From: Pempheris klunzingeri
Taxonomy: Eukaryota > Chordata > Actinopteri > Acropomatiformes > Pempheridae
DNA: 64,000 nucleotides
NCBI RefSeq assembly: GCF_042242105.1
Contig: NC_092013.1
Coordinates: 12,083,618 to 12,147,617, forward strand
Direction of reading: 5' to 3'
Part shown: piece by piece, positions 24,465 through 37,167 of the stretch
Numbering within the stretch: position 1 is the stretch's first letter
Layout: each line of letters opens with the position of its first letter
Made by a program: the position numbers and the translations under genes
Notes under the pieces: generated by a model
The model's input: the letters and a program-made list of their open reading frames with translations, nothing else
The model's database searches: none
What the model was told of the DNA's origin: nothing

Positions 24465-27400
24465 CAATAAACTAAATAATAATAATAATTAATATCTTAA
24501 TATATATACAAGGGTAGTGTTTTGACCAAGATGAAATTCACACACCTGTCTAGCACCTCCCCTCACCCCTCCCCCTCCCACCGAGGGCAGAGTTGTACAG
24601 ATTAATGGCTCAGAGTCTTTATCACTTAATAGGAATAAGAATAAGACCGCCTTTATTTAATGTATAAATTCAAACAAACATCACAAATTATGTCTCCACA
24701 TTTGAGTCAGTCTTTAACTGCATATCATTAGAAATATTTGAACATAACACTGAGATCACAATCAGAATCATGCTGATTTGTCAAGTAGAAGGAGCTGGTT
24801 TTAACGACAGTGACAATAATATCTTGTCATGATGTCTAAAAAAATGTCAACTTCATGGTGGTGCTAGTAGAAGTCAGGAGATCACCAAAATCAGTGGGCC
24901 CTGCATGGCTAAAAACGGACTACATGTTCACTGGTTTGTAGTTCTGTCAAAAGAAATAGCATGACTGTTTATTTGTACACACATTATACTGACAGGTACA
25001 AATCCTTTCCTTTTATTTCAGATATTACCGAGAAAGAATCAAGTGTGGTCTCCACAAAATCAGCATTTACAATGACCACAGGTAGGACCTGTCATGCAGC
25101 TAAACAGAAAGCTGGAACATCACATATCACTTCTATAAAATTATACTAGTGAATCACAAACTGAATGTTTTCTCTATTGCTGAGTGATGTGATGCTCACA
25201 AATACACTATCTCACACAGTCCCACACATGACACTGACAGATCCAAATCCATTCTCGCGTATGGCGCAGAGTATGCCGCCATCTATTATGACTACAGGCA
25301 AGTCATCCAATGCATTTTGATATAAGCCTACATCATCATCACAAATGACTTACTATATTTATTATTTTGGAATTTTTTTTTTTTATTCACCAGGTCTGAC
25401 TGTTACCAGGCCTCATGCCTCCACTCATGTAACTCCTGCAAAAACATCAACTGGTAATTATTGTTATATTGTCTTTAACTATTGAAAAATTAACCATCAA
25501 CATTTGATAGAAGAATCAATGCCTTGATGAATAATCCATATGTACAGAATCATATACGTCTCTGAGCAATATGACTATTTTGAATTGTATTTTTCCTCAT
25601 TTACCAGGTGTGACTGTGGGAAGACCAACAAACACTGATACTTTCTTCTCTACTTCCCCAATGCCACTGAAACCAGGATCAGGTGACACAACTACTCAGT
25701 TTCTCAAATATTCACATGGATGTCTTTTAAATTGTTAGTTGGGCATTTAATGCCTTTATTTGATAGAGATAGAGGAAAGATGACTGGAATTGAGGAAGCA
25801 AGAGATGCAAATAGATACTTTCATAAAACTTTGGGGAAAATATGTCATTTTAATATTTATTTCCTGTTTAATATTTTCACTGTCATAACTCCTATGAATC
25901 TGGCATCAGGAGACATTGTTACAGATGAGATTCTTGCGTGCGTAAAAAAATGCCATGATGCATTGCTGTGAATGTTTTTAATGTTTCTGACTATTTATTT
26001 AATACAGCTAGCTTTTCCCCAGTAACCCCACAACGCCCAACATCAGGTGAGCAAAAAGGATGTAATTACTTACACATACTGCTTGTGATAATATGTCTTA
26101 AACAACATGCAGTCAATTTGACATATTTGCAGCAAAATAATGTTAATTAACGTTAATGATTAATAAATGAATGCAACCATCTCATTTACAGTGGACACAC
26201 AGCATTACAGTAAGTATAGCTCTGCAATGACCTTTTATGGCATAATTACAGTCCATAGCATGTCCTAAACCTAAATTCAATGATTCATCATGTTCACAAC
26301 TTTATTTACATATTCAACAATTGCATAGCAATACATTGTCATTCATGTTTTATATCTGTTGTGGCATGCACTGGAAGGAATTCAGCAGGCACCACACACA
26401 GTCTTCTTACTTTTGTGTTTGAAGTGAAACTGATACTTTTGTGGTCTCCAAAACAGAAACATGGATATGGGTGTTGACAGTAGTGGCTGGTTTTGGAGTA
26501 ACTGTGGGTGTTCTCTTACTGGGACTGGCACTTCTCTGTAGCAAAAGAAGAACTGGTGAGATTATGTGTCCAGTAAAGCTTGAGTGTATTTTTCCTTCCT
26601 GTTGTTTTTGTAAAGAGTTCTTAAAGAGCTGAGGATTCTGCTGAGAGACCTTATGTCCCCTTATGGAACACATACAGGAACATAAATCTTACATACCTCC
26701 TACATAAGGAGAAGGTAGGGGTGGCAGAGGGAGCTGTGGCAAAACCGTGTTAGCATGTGCAAATCAGCTGAGTGATAATAACACGTGTCAGTTTGTTATG
26801 TCTGCTTTGTACACCTACGTGAACGTGGTTGGACATCTCTAATCACACAGTTCTGAATAGGCCAATAATTATGAAGCATATATTAAACTGCTGATGCCAA
26901 TCGGCCAATACAAGCACAACTTCAGTGTACTGAAACTTCAATGCTGTGCTTCTCTCTCTCTCTCTCTCTTCTTTTGCATTTTTCAGAGATAAATTCTCAT
27001 AAGAGGTAAGAAATCTTCTTTCAGCAAAAGCTGATTAGGTGTTTTCTATTACCACTTTTTCATACTGAAGTTGAGCTCATTCACTTCAAGCAACTGAGCT
27101 CTTCACCTTCCTCAATTAAACTTTCCTTAAAAAAGGAAAGTTTTTTGGGCTTAAAAGTAGTGGCCACATAAGTCAAGGAGGTCTTTGGGGAAAGAAATAA
27201 ATTCCCAGCGGATATTATGTTTTAGTCCTACAGTGCATTCTGCTTTCCTGATACATAAATAAATACAAAGACACACTCTTCACTAAAACTTTGTTTTGCT
27301 TTTGCTTTCATTTCTGTATAGGACAGAAACCAATACCACTGGTAATGTACATATTTAGTGGTCAGACAACATCTCTATATTATTCACACAAACAGAATAC

Positions 27401-28336
27401 AGTATGTGTTGCATTTATATGTTGGTCCTCTAGTGTACTGAATTATAATTTGCATTCTGTTGCAGATGACATTATGTACATGAGAAATCTTGACCATGGA
27501 GGACTGGTAATCAAATAACCCTTTTTCTGTCAAATCTAACATTCACATCAATTACGTCAAACATTTAAATAGCAATTCATGTGTAAAGTTATTCATGGAT
27601 TCCTCTCACTTCCTGTCTCCTCTTTTCCTGTTATCTTAAGTTACCTGCAGGTACTGAGGAAGCCTACAGTGTGATTACCTTAGGACCTGGCAACTGCCCT
27701 ACTGGTGAGCTGCTTTTCTCCTCTATAACAACTTGAACGTATAGTATAAGGCTATTGTACAGGATGGAGAACAGGTTTCATGCTGTATATTACATACTAC
27801 ACAGTAAATAACTCTCCCAATTGATTTGTCATATTAGTTTTTGATGTATTTTAAAAAGCGTATATTATTGTATGACAAATATGCTTTGGTTAATTTTTCT
27901 AAACTTGTATATCTATATAGTTAAATAAGCAAAACATTCAATAACATGGTTGCTGTCCCTTCTTTCACTCCATGAAAATGAACAAACACAACACAAGTGC
28001 AAGGGGAGTCCAATGACTGTTAGAAACCTACACATCTTCTATGAAGACAGTTCAACAAAATTCCAAAGTTAACTGAAACTGTTACCTTGTGGGTGTTGTT
28101 CTCTCTTATTCACAGGCTGTGAAAACCTGAACTGGCAAGTGCCTCAAAATGATGACGTAAGTGCAAAATGCGACACAGTATTCAATAATTTAGCTACATG
28201 GATTTATAGATGCTATAGATTTAAAAAGCTCTTTCTTTTGTAGTCTGATGTATACCATGTGTACTCCACCATCTCTGAGAAGCTGCCTCCATCAGCCCTG
28301 AAGGACATGGTGTACAGCGTTGTGCAGGAACATTGA
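22110..28336 (+). CDS. Ig-like receptor copy 1: three Ig-like domains, long Ser/Thr stalk, one TM, tyrosine-motif tail (583 aa)
   Basis: Nineteen exons join in phase: 22110-22143, 22426-22452, 22663-22959, 23173-23466, 23577-23654, 23805-24119, 25022-25081, 25220-25297, 25394-25453, 25608-25682, 26008-26046, 26192-26209, 26457-26555, 26987-27005, 27322-27341, 27466-27506, 27641-27704, 28116-28156, 28244-28336. Residues 1-20 are a signal peptide; 21-119 and 120-217 are near-identical four-Cys Ig-like domains (VTLNC, SQCYFYTV, LSCLQTLTG, CYYTVKLGE); 244-348 is a divergent third domain; 349-458 a Ser/Thr/Pro stalk; 459-491 contains the membrane helix; 492-583 the tail with AYSVI, VYSTI and VYSVV. 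The domain endings (CxYxxxxxxxSPxSD) recall Fc-receptor/LRC-type C2 domains. A ligand-binding leukocyte receptor is inferred, function unknown. The intron after 25297 has a GC donor. Confidence 0.75.
24219..24310. repeat. Teleost retroposon-like tail inside intron of Ig-like copy 1
   Basis: A short tandem run of aggat, then ttattaatcccttgggag and ctcaggaaattgaggttcc, matches a 3' tail common in teleost genomes that I recognise but cannot place in a named family. An A-run and a TA/CA microsatellite follow directly, as after many retroposon insertions. The equivalent intron of the other copies lacks it. Confidence 0.5.
24317..24460. repeat. Compound A / CA / TA / TG microsatellite
   Basis: An A-run (24317-24333) followed by alternating CA, TA, CA, TA, TG and TA blocks. 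It generates spurious open frames rich in Ile-Tyr and Thr-His on both strands. Confidence 0.9.
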
Positions 28337-29306
28337 AACATGCTGTATAGAGAAACAGTTGATGTACTGTATGTAATATTTGTGAGCTGGTGTTGACCTG
28401 CAAAAAGCCTTTGATAAAATTGTTTTTGGTCTATATTGATGACATGAAAACTGCCAGGACATGTGCTTTGTTCTTATATGCAGATAATTTTCTTCTGGGA
28501 GAAACAGGTATTAGTTGATCCGTATGTAAGTACATTACAAAACAAAAACAAATGTCAAACACAAATACTAACATGAAAGTAAAAAAGTAAAATTTAAGTC
28601 ATTTTAGGCATGTACATGAAGTAACGTTTGCAACTTGAATAATATATTATAAGTTACAAGTTAAAAAGGCGTATTACACTGTGCCAGGAGTTAAAGAAAA
28701 TATAATTCCAAGTTCAGTTAGTGACTCCATTAAGATCAAGGCATGCATGCAGCTAACAGGGGATAACACTGCCATGTGAACTGTTCGGCCACCAGGTGGC
28801 ACCATTCACCTAAGACTGAGATGGTACCTACTGTCTCAAATGGTGATAACCACACCACAGAGGACTTGGACTCCTCTTCCTCCTCATCCCCCTCAACCTG
28901 TTCAAAAAGATGCGGTCCCACATCACAGTCTGTTCGTGGGGTCACCTGTCTGTGCACAAATCATGCGTGTTGTAGTTTATCTCAAGATATCCTCCCAAAC
29001 ACACATATAAGCCGCACAGCAGCACAACTCTGAATATACTGTATGAAGTGAAATGCAGATTTCTTTGTAAGATGGTCGGGACCAGAATAGGAAATAATTG
29101 CGTGTGTGTGCTTGTGTTTGTAGTTACGCAAACCTACTATCTGTATCTGTGTATGTCACAAAAGTTATTAGAACTTGTTTAGTCTTGATCTTCTGCATTA
29201 GATTATTTTCTACTTCCATTTGTTCAGTGTGTCACAGTCCATGTAGTCAGACACACAAGAGTAGTCTTTAAAGGATTACTGGACATTCACATTATTCAGG
29301 TTCATC
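28337..29306. other. Spacer between Ig-like copies 1 and 2
   Basis: 3' flank of copy 1 and 5' flank of copy 2. One CTCF-core-like word, CCACCAGGTGGCA, is at 28789-28801. The open frame across 28776-29033 has no family features and no splice context. Nothing else recognised. Confidence 0.35.
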
Positions 29307-31755
29307 ATGGCTGGACACCTGCTGTTAGTCATCCTCATGTGTAAGTTGAACCTCTTGTCAGCTTCTTTCAATGTAAAATTAGGCAATTACACACTAATAA
29401 AGGTACAATTTCTGTCAGAGTCAGATTGATATGTCATGTCCATCATGTATTGGTGTTAGCACGTTATACTTTTACATCAAGCTGAGAGAAATAAAACAAC
29501 AACATTAAGAGTTTACTATCTACATCTGTTTCCCTCTAATCCTAACCCTACCTCATGTCAACTTGTTATTTATATCTCTAGCAGATTCCTTTTCTGAGAT
29601 GAAATCACAAGGTCAGTTCCTAAGTGTGATATTAGTTTTTATGGGCAGGTGTACTGTTGTATATCACAGTATGGTCAGTTTAGTATAGTCTGTTTGTGTT
29701 TGTGTATAGTTAGTTTGTTTTACACATAGCTTGGCTGTACTGTACTTTTTTTTAAAACTATACATCAAATCACAATTTGTTGTTAGGAATTTCATTGCCT
29801 TGATGTAACAAATGCATGTTTCCCTCTAAATCTTCAGGTCTTCTTCCACCTAAACTGACAAGATGACCACAGAGACAGATTCACTGTCAGATGCCATCAT
29901 CTGTTTCTGTGTCTTAGTGTTTTTTCCACATTATAAGAGGAAGAACTGCCAAGAGTTTCTCTTGTCTGCAGACACTGACAGGACCTGAGCTGCTGAAGAT
30001 TATAGATTAAAGCTCACCTGCTGAGTTTAGTGACATGTTTTAACCTTTATGCGTCTCAGTCTCCTGACAGTGACATGTCCCCCATCATCATTTGAAGTAA
30101 GTGAACACGGCTGCTATGGACTAATATTAGGATATCTTGCTACATTATGAGCACAAACACCAAAGTGGCTCTTAGCATGGAGGTTGACTCTTCAAAATAA
30201 GTGTTAGAAGCTTTAGAATGCAGCAGATTTAATCATTGCCAAAAAAACATGTAATATGTGCCTTGTCGCGGCATGCTCTACTATTATGCATTAATCTTTA
30301 GAATTATTTTAGATTATGCAATTTCAAAGTCAAAATCACTGCTCGAGTGATTGCACATTTACACTGTCAAATCCATCTTGTTTTACTGTAGTTATAGTGG
30401 AAACATAATTAACCATGATGCAGACTAAGTCAGCTCACTCACTTTGACCACAGGTAAGACATGTTATACATTTAAACAGAAATCCAGAATATTACCACAA
30501 ATCGCTCACTATTTTGTTGTTTTGTAAATTCTCCCACTCATCTAGCTGTGATCCTGTAATCATGTGTCTGAGTATTTTGACTACTGAAAGGTACTTTTCT
30601 TCATTCACCAGGTTGGCCTCTCAGTATGCCAAGCCTCATTGGTACTTCTATCTCTACTTTGCTAAAATCAGTAAAGCAATCTTCAGGTGATAATTTTTTC
30701 AACATTTCACACTGACTTCCATGTAAATATATATGCTACACTACTGTATATAATATCCACTCATGAAACACTAATAATGTTTATAAAACGTGATGATCTT
30801 GAATGTCTATCAAAGTGCAGACTGAAGTGATGATTAGTGATGTGGTGCTTGATTGGATAGTGTATAATGGATATACACTAATGTGTTGCTTAGTATTTGC
30901 ACACCTAGTACAAAGGAAAACAATATATAGTTTTAATGTTTAATGTATAGTTTACTGCCTTCAAGAAACACTCCCTGGTATCACTCTGGTGATGAAACAA
31001 CAAGTGCTGTTGACTAAAGATTGTTGTTATTTCATCAAAGTGCTAACATGCATTGGTGTGGATGTTTTGAAAACATTTATGGTTCTTTACTTAAAAGGTT
31101 TGAGCGCTAATACACCTGGCACTAAAGATAGTTCCTCCACTGTAACCCCGCTGAAAACAGCTTTGAGTAATTACAGTATGTGTGTCTTCCTGACCACTTG
31201 AATTCAGTGATACAATTAACTTTGCAACTATCTTTTACCCTAAATTAATCAGTAACAAATCAATACTTTGCTTTCTATTGTACATATTTGGTTAGCACAA
31301 GTATTGGTGGTTGAAATACTATACAGATGTACAGTACATGTCTTCCTGCTTTTTTATTAATGATGTAAGAAGCGAAAGTTACACTTATGGCTTCTGTTGT
31401 TTACAAGGAGGAATGTGGGTGCGGGAGCTTCTTTTAGTTGTGACAGCTTGCGGAGTAACTCATCTTTCTAGTTTCAGTTCTCTGGAGCCAAAGAAGAGTT
31501 GGTGAGAACAATGTCGATTTGCTTGTCTAATAAAGTCAGAATGGGTTTTTTATATGGGTGTTCACACATGCTGTTTGATTCTGAAGTGTAGCAGTTCATG
31601 ACAAAAATCTGAAACCCTTTTAAGAGTTAACAACTGCTCTCTGTCTTTTCCCAGCTTGACATATGCCATTTGTACTTCATCATCTCTGAGGAGCCAGTTG
31701 CGTCAGCACGGAAGGACATGGCGTACAGCACCGAGAGTGAAAGTGCTTTAAGCTG
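29307..31755 (+). pseudogene. Ig-like receptor copy 2, decayed
   Basis: The signal exon (29307-29340, MAGHLLLVILM) and the second small exon (29585-29611) are intact and match the other copies. The first Ig-like exon (from about 29838) meets a stop after PPKLTR and carries several internal deletions relative to copies 1, 3 and 4. The second and third Ig-like exons are not recognisable. Stalk-like pieces (about 30612-30686 and 31099-31177), a membrane-like exon (about 31410-31501) and a final exon (31655-31755) remain. In the final exon the first tail tyrosine has become Cys (CHLYF). Several independent lesions make this a clear pseudogene. It shows the cluster is old enough to lose members. 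Confidence 0.8.
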
Positions 31756-32412
31756 TACAGTTAATTTTACTATCTTCTGTCAAGTCAGGCACAAGTTGTG
31801 TGTATTTTAGCACTCCAAAGTTATTTTAAAACCCAAGTGTTGTTTTTCTAGCATCTTTTTCACTTATGTACAAGTTAAATGATGTTCACATTATTTACAT
31901 CATTATCCCAAAGTGCAGACATTTAAATGTTGTAAGGGTTCAAATGAACTTTATTATCATTTTTATTAGAAACCAAAGTTCTACACACACGAGGGTGATT
32001 CACACATGTGGATGTACACAAATACATATGACTCTCATACACAGAAAAAGATAACGACAAATCAAGAGTTAATGCATAATGGTGCAGTGAAAAGTGGAAA
32101 CCATCAAGGAGACAAAAATCAATCACAACTTTATGCAAGGAAATAATATTTGAAGGCAATTTAAAAATATCTTTTAGCTAACATGACACGTTACCAACTC
32201 TCTATCTAATTTGATCAAAGAACAAAACCACATATATGTGCGACTTTGAAAAGGCTGTCACGTGTTTCTGTGGCCTGCCTGTTAATGTGACCATACATGT
32301 GATGCTTGCTGTGGTTTTCCTGAGAGACAATTCTTCTACGTGACCCTTTAGTTCAGGAAACAAGCGTATCTTCTGCAGAGGTCTTTAGATAGCCTCAATA
32401 TTCACCCTCATC
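31756..32412. other. 5' flank of Ig-like copy 3, start of the tandem unit
   Basis: From about 31809 the sequence is nearly identical to DNA starting at 36572, the 5' flank of copy 4. It holds the putative promoter of copy 3, with no TATA box that I can point to with confidence. Open frames here are duplicated along with the unit and have no family features. Confidence 0.5.
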
Positions 32413-35400
32413 ATGGCTGGACGCCTGCTGTTTGTCGTTCTCATGAGTAAGTAAACCTTAAACAGCTTTTTTTAATTATTAAGGCAGGCTACAGTAGGAT
32501 ATCAGACTAATACAGATTTACGGTTCCAAATATTCCAAATATTAATATGTAATTTCTGCCATTTTGTGTCAGCATGTTACATCATGCCGCATTTAAGTTT
32601 TATCTTTTTTATGGTTGTTGATTACATGTTATGTTTGTTCTTACTGCCTGTGCTGTGTATTGTAAACTTAAAGTGGAACTGTTGTGCAAAGTTCAAAACT
32701 AATTTCATCATTGGGACAAATAAAATGTATGTTGATCTGGATACTGACTCTCACCTTTGATTGACAGAATTGCATACTGGGGGGAGTTTGGTGATTAGTC
32801 ATTTTTAAATGACTATTAGGTGTGTTTACCATGTTAACGCATTGTATTTCCAACAGATTCCTTTCACAAGATTCAAGCACAAGGTCAGTCTCTGATCTTT
32901 TGTGTCATTATCACTGTAGGAGAAGTTTATTATAATTTGTTATTAATTTGATTATTTTTCCACATAGTTTGGTTGCACAGTATAGAAATCTTTTCTTCCC
33001 CTGGATAAAACCACAATTAGGAATATTAATACATATTGATACAGTTACTCAGGATTTCATATAATGCGTTTTTGTTAAATTTTCAGCTCTTCTTCCACCT
33101 AAACTGATGGTGAATTCACGTGTGATCACAGAGGCAGACTCAGTCACTCTGAACTGTCAGACTCCGTCACCTGTTTCTGTGTCTCAGTGTTATTTCTACA
33201 CTGTAAGTAGAGGACAGGTCAAAGCCCTCTCTTGTCTGCAGACACTGACAGGAACTGAGCTGCTGAGAATGGCACATCGGACTTCACCTGCTGAGGTCAA
33301 AGTGAAATGTTATTACACTGTTAAGCTTGGAGAGATAAATTCTCCATCTCCACACAGTGACCCATCCTCCATCAGCATTCATTGTAAGTACACACTACTG
33401 CTAAGGACTAATAGAAAGGTAGCTTTATACATTATGAGCACAAACAGCAAAGCGGTTCTTGACATTGAGTGTGAGTCTTCAGAGGAAGTATCAGAATCGT
33501 CTGCCATTATAAACTTATCATCAGAATTTGTTTTTTAAATACATTTTCAGTGATTTAATTCAACATATGCTAAATTTTCAGCTCTTCCACCTAAACTGAT
33601 GGTGAATTCACATGTGATCACAGAGGCAGACTCAGTCACTCTGAACTGTCAGACTCCGTCACCTGTTTCTGTGTCTCAGTGTTATTTCTACACTGTAAGT
33701 GGAGGACAGGTCAGAGTCCTCTCTTGTCTGCAGACACTGACAGGAACTGAGCTGCTGAGAATGGCACATCAGACTTCACCTGCTGAGGTCAAAGTGATAT
33801 GTTTTTACACTGTAAAGCTTGGAGAGATAAATTCTCCATCTCCACACAGTGACCCATCCTCCATCACCATACACAGTGAGTGACTGTTCCTCCCATCTGC
33901 TGATATTATTAGCCATATGTCTTGATACAGTATGAGCACAAAATAGTAGTGTGGCGTGATATGTTATGTGTGACTTTGTTTTTAGAGGTTCAAACTCAAA
34001 ACAAAGAGGGAGAGACTGATTTGACGTCCTCTGCACCCATTACAGTGCTGCCTGTGGGTGAAGGTGATACAGAGATGCTCTTTGTTGATTTTATTACTTA
34101 GATTAGATTGATAGAAATTGTTTGCATTACATACAAGTTTGCTGTTGTATCAGAGTAAGACTTGATAGCAGATTAGCACTTTGTATCTATTGATTTTTTT
34201 TTCTTTTACAAATCTTTCCTACAGATCAGAAACCACAGATGAGTGTTCAGCATTTCAGTGGTGAACACGTTCTTTTTACTTGCTCTCTGCCTCTATCCTC
34301 TAATCATGATAGAAGTTGTAACCTGTACTTTGGAGAAGCAAGTAGACCAGTTCTAACAACAACCATCTGGAGGAAAAGGACCTCAAAAACCAATCAGAGT
34401 TTCTGCCAGTTTACAGTAAGAATCGATGATTTGCTGAGACATCTGCATTTTATTCAACAAAGTGATGCCAGCTGTGATTACAGTTTGAGGAGTGATCCCA
34501 ACTCTTTGTCCCCTCGTAGTGATGGATACAGCTTGAGGGGTAAGTCAGAGAAGATATGAACACACATGCTACAATAACTTTACTTCACTACAATGACAAC
34601 AAAATACGAATGCACAAACAATAAGGCTGTCCTATGCATAAATGTGCACTTCTAAGCTTTCTAATTTATTTCTTATATTTTTTGTACAAATTATCAGCCC
34701 AAGTCCATCTTCTCTTACTGTAGAAATTGTGAAAAGAGAATCAACCATGACCCAAACAAAGACATTTGGTACGACCACAGGTAGGACATTTTATAAATTA
34801 AAGTAGAAATCCAGCACATTATTACAAAGAACTTCAGCATAATTTCAGGCTCAAACTTAAGTTTAAAATTTGTCAGAGGGTTTTGTGTTTTTATTCACCA
34901 GGTGTGACTGTTAGCAGGTCTGGTGCTTCCACTTTGGTTCCTGGGAAACAAACATCAGGTAACAAAATAACAGACTGAGAGTATTAAGAGCAACATTAAA
35001 TGCAAACTATACATCATTCAGTGTGTTTTATATTTGAAATATATTGACTAGGTTTGACTGTTGGTGTTTCCACCTCTACGCCCCTAACATCAATGAAACC
35101 AGCATCAGGTGACATCATTTTTCATGAGGATTCACACTGACTCATTAGATAATGACGATATAAACACTTATTAACATGTCAAACATTTAACATGTTTTAC
35201 AAAGTGATTAAGCTGGATGTCAGTTAAAGCACATACCATGGTGATGGTTGCTGATTGGTTACTCTGACAGAGTGTGATGGTTATGCAGGTGCTCATGCAT
35301 GTGTGAACTTAGCCTTCCTGTTGTGCATTCAAAGCTCCCACAGTGGTAACAGTGTCTGCTCTCTGTCTTTCTAACAGCAAGACAAAACAAGGTTATTGTC

Positions 35401-36111
35401 ACGTGAACAAAACATGAAATGTTAAATCACAATTTATTTCCTTTTACGTGTCTTCCTGATTTTCTGTCCTTGTTGTGAGAAGCGTAACTGACACTTGTTT
35501 GTGTTTTCTGCTGTTTCAAAGCAGGAACGTGGATCTGGAAGTTTACCGCAACTGCCCCTGGTTGTGGAGTAATTGTTGGTGTCATCTTGCTGGTTTCAGC
35601 AATTCTCTGTAACAAAAGAAGAGCTGGTGAGAACTGTGTTGGTTTATTTTTCTAACAAAGTCTGAATCCATTTTTATGTAGATATTTACACATAATGTTG
35701 TCCAAGATACACACAATATACACACAATCAGAATCAGCTGAACTAAAGACTTGTATTTACATTCTGAGAAACCTGTGATTTGATATAGAGACTGAGAAAA
35801 ATAAAATGCCAAAGCTCATGGGAAACAATTATAGTACAACTATAATGAACAAATATTAACTGTTCGTCTTTCTCACCGGCAGGTTCTAAGGAAGTGAAAG
35901 GGCATAAGGTTCAAAATGATAATGTAAGTTTGACATGAGGCACAGCATTAAATATATCATTAACTATGTTTGTCAAATACATTAACAACTGGTCTCTTTC
36001 TTCTCCCAGCTTGACATATACCATTTGTACTCCACCATCTCTGAGGAGCCAGCTGCGTCAGCACGGAAGGACATGGTGTACAGCACCGTGAGTGCTGTAA
36101 ACTATACATAG
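32413..36111 (+). CDS. Ig-like receptor copy 3: three Ig-like domains, short stalk, TM, tyrosine-motif tail (486 aa)
   Basis: Twelve exons join in phase: 32413-32446, 32857-32883, 33087-33383, 33582-33875, 33986-34063, 34225-34539, 34724-34780, 34902-34958, 35052-35108, 35525-35626, 35883-35923, 36010-36111. Residues 1-20 signal peptide (MAGRLLFVVLM...); 21-119 and 120-217 four-Cys Ig-like domains; 218-243 linker; 244-348 third Ig-like domain; 349-405 Thr/Ser stalk in three 57-base exons; 406-439 membrane exon (GVIVGVILLVSAILC then NKRRA); 440-486 tail with LYSTI and VYSTV 13 residues apart. The -2 residues (His, Met) are off the strict ITIM consensus, and the spacing is just longer than a normal ITAM. 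The final exon contains an internal GTGAGT at 36091 that could be a donor. It is the left member of a recent tandem duplication with copy 4. Confidence 0.78.
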
Positions 36112-37167
36112 AGAGACAAAGACTGACTGGTGTTGGACTGCTGTAATGTAATTTTATTATATTCTGTCAAGTCAGGCACAAATTGTATGTATTTTATGTT
36201 ACCTAAAGTTTTGTCACCTTTGAATGTAACATTGGTGAGCTGGATTCCTCTTCCTGTATGCGGTGTCAAGTTAGCCACCTGGTGGAACAAGTTCTGCTAA
36301 AATGCTTAAAAGTGGCCAGAGTTTGAAAAGACAAAACATGTCATAACAGGCACAATAATGAAAATGGATGTAAAATAAAAATTGCCATGCTGTGGCATGA
36401 CAGAATCTAAACATGTGAAACATTTATATCTTAATGAATGCATAATTCTGGCACACATCTACACTTCACAGAGGGCAGTTGAGTCACATTTCTGTTTCTT
36501 TCTCTTCACTGACTGACAGCAGCAGCCTCTCAGACAAGTCGGCTACATCAGCCCTGGGAGATTCAGTGTACAGCACTCCAAAGTTATTTTAAAACCCAAG
36601 CGTTGTTTTTCTAGCATCTTTTTCACTTATGTACAAGTTAAATGATGTTCACATTATTTACATCATTATCCCAAAGTGCAGACATTTAAATGTTGTAAGG
36701 GTTCAAATGAACTTTATTATCATTTTTATTAGAAACCAAAGTTCTACACACACGAGGGTGATTCACACATGTACATGTACACAAATACATATGACTCTCA
36801 TACACAGAAAAAGATAACGACAAATCAAGAGTTAATGCATAATGGTGCAGTGAAAAGTGGAAACCATCAAGGAGACAAAAATCAATCACAATATATAATA
36901 ATATTTGAAGGCAATTTGAAAATATCTTTTAGCTAACATGACACGTTACCAACTCTCTATCTAATTTGATCAAAGAACAAAACCACATATATGTGCGACT
37001 TTGAAAAGCCTGTCACGTGTTTCTGTGGCCTGCCTGTTAATGTGACCATACATGTGATGCTTGCTGTGGTTTTCCTGAGAGACAATTCTTCTACGTGACC
37101 CTTTAGTTCAGGAAACAAACGTATCTTCTGCAGAGGTCTTTAGACAGCCTCAATATTCACCCTCATC
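36112..37167. other. Spacer between Ig-like copies 3 and 4
   Basis: Copy 3 3' flank, then from about 36572 the second tandem unit. At 36521-36583 a piece reading like a tail exon (after an AG, including a GTGTACAGC match to the VYS motif) is probably a remnant of an older tail exon at the duplication junction. Confidence 0.4.

Noticed and set aside
24250-24492. Open frames rich in Ile-Tyr and Thr-His on both strands
   Set aside because: Translation of a TA/CA microsatellite.
28776-29033. 85-residue open frame with a Ser run between Ig-like copies
   Set aside because: No homologue in the other copies, no splice context, and low-complexity composition.
31866-32159. Paired open frames repeated at 36629-36889
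   Set aside because: Part of the duplicated 5' flank, with no conserved domain. They are explained by the recent tandem duplication rather than coding constraint.
32566-32760. 64-residue open frame repeated identically at 37321-37515
   Set aside because: It lies in the first intron of Ig-like copies 3 and 4 and is duplicated with the unit. It has no homologue in copy 1 coding sequence.
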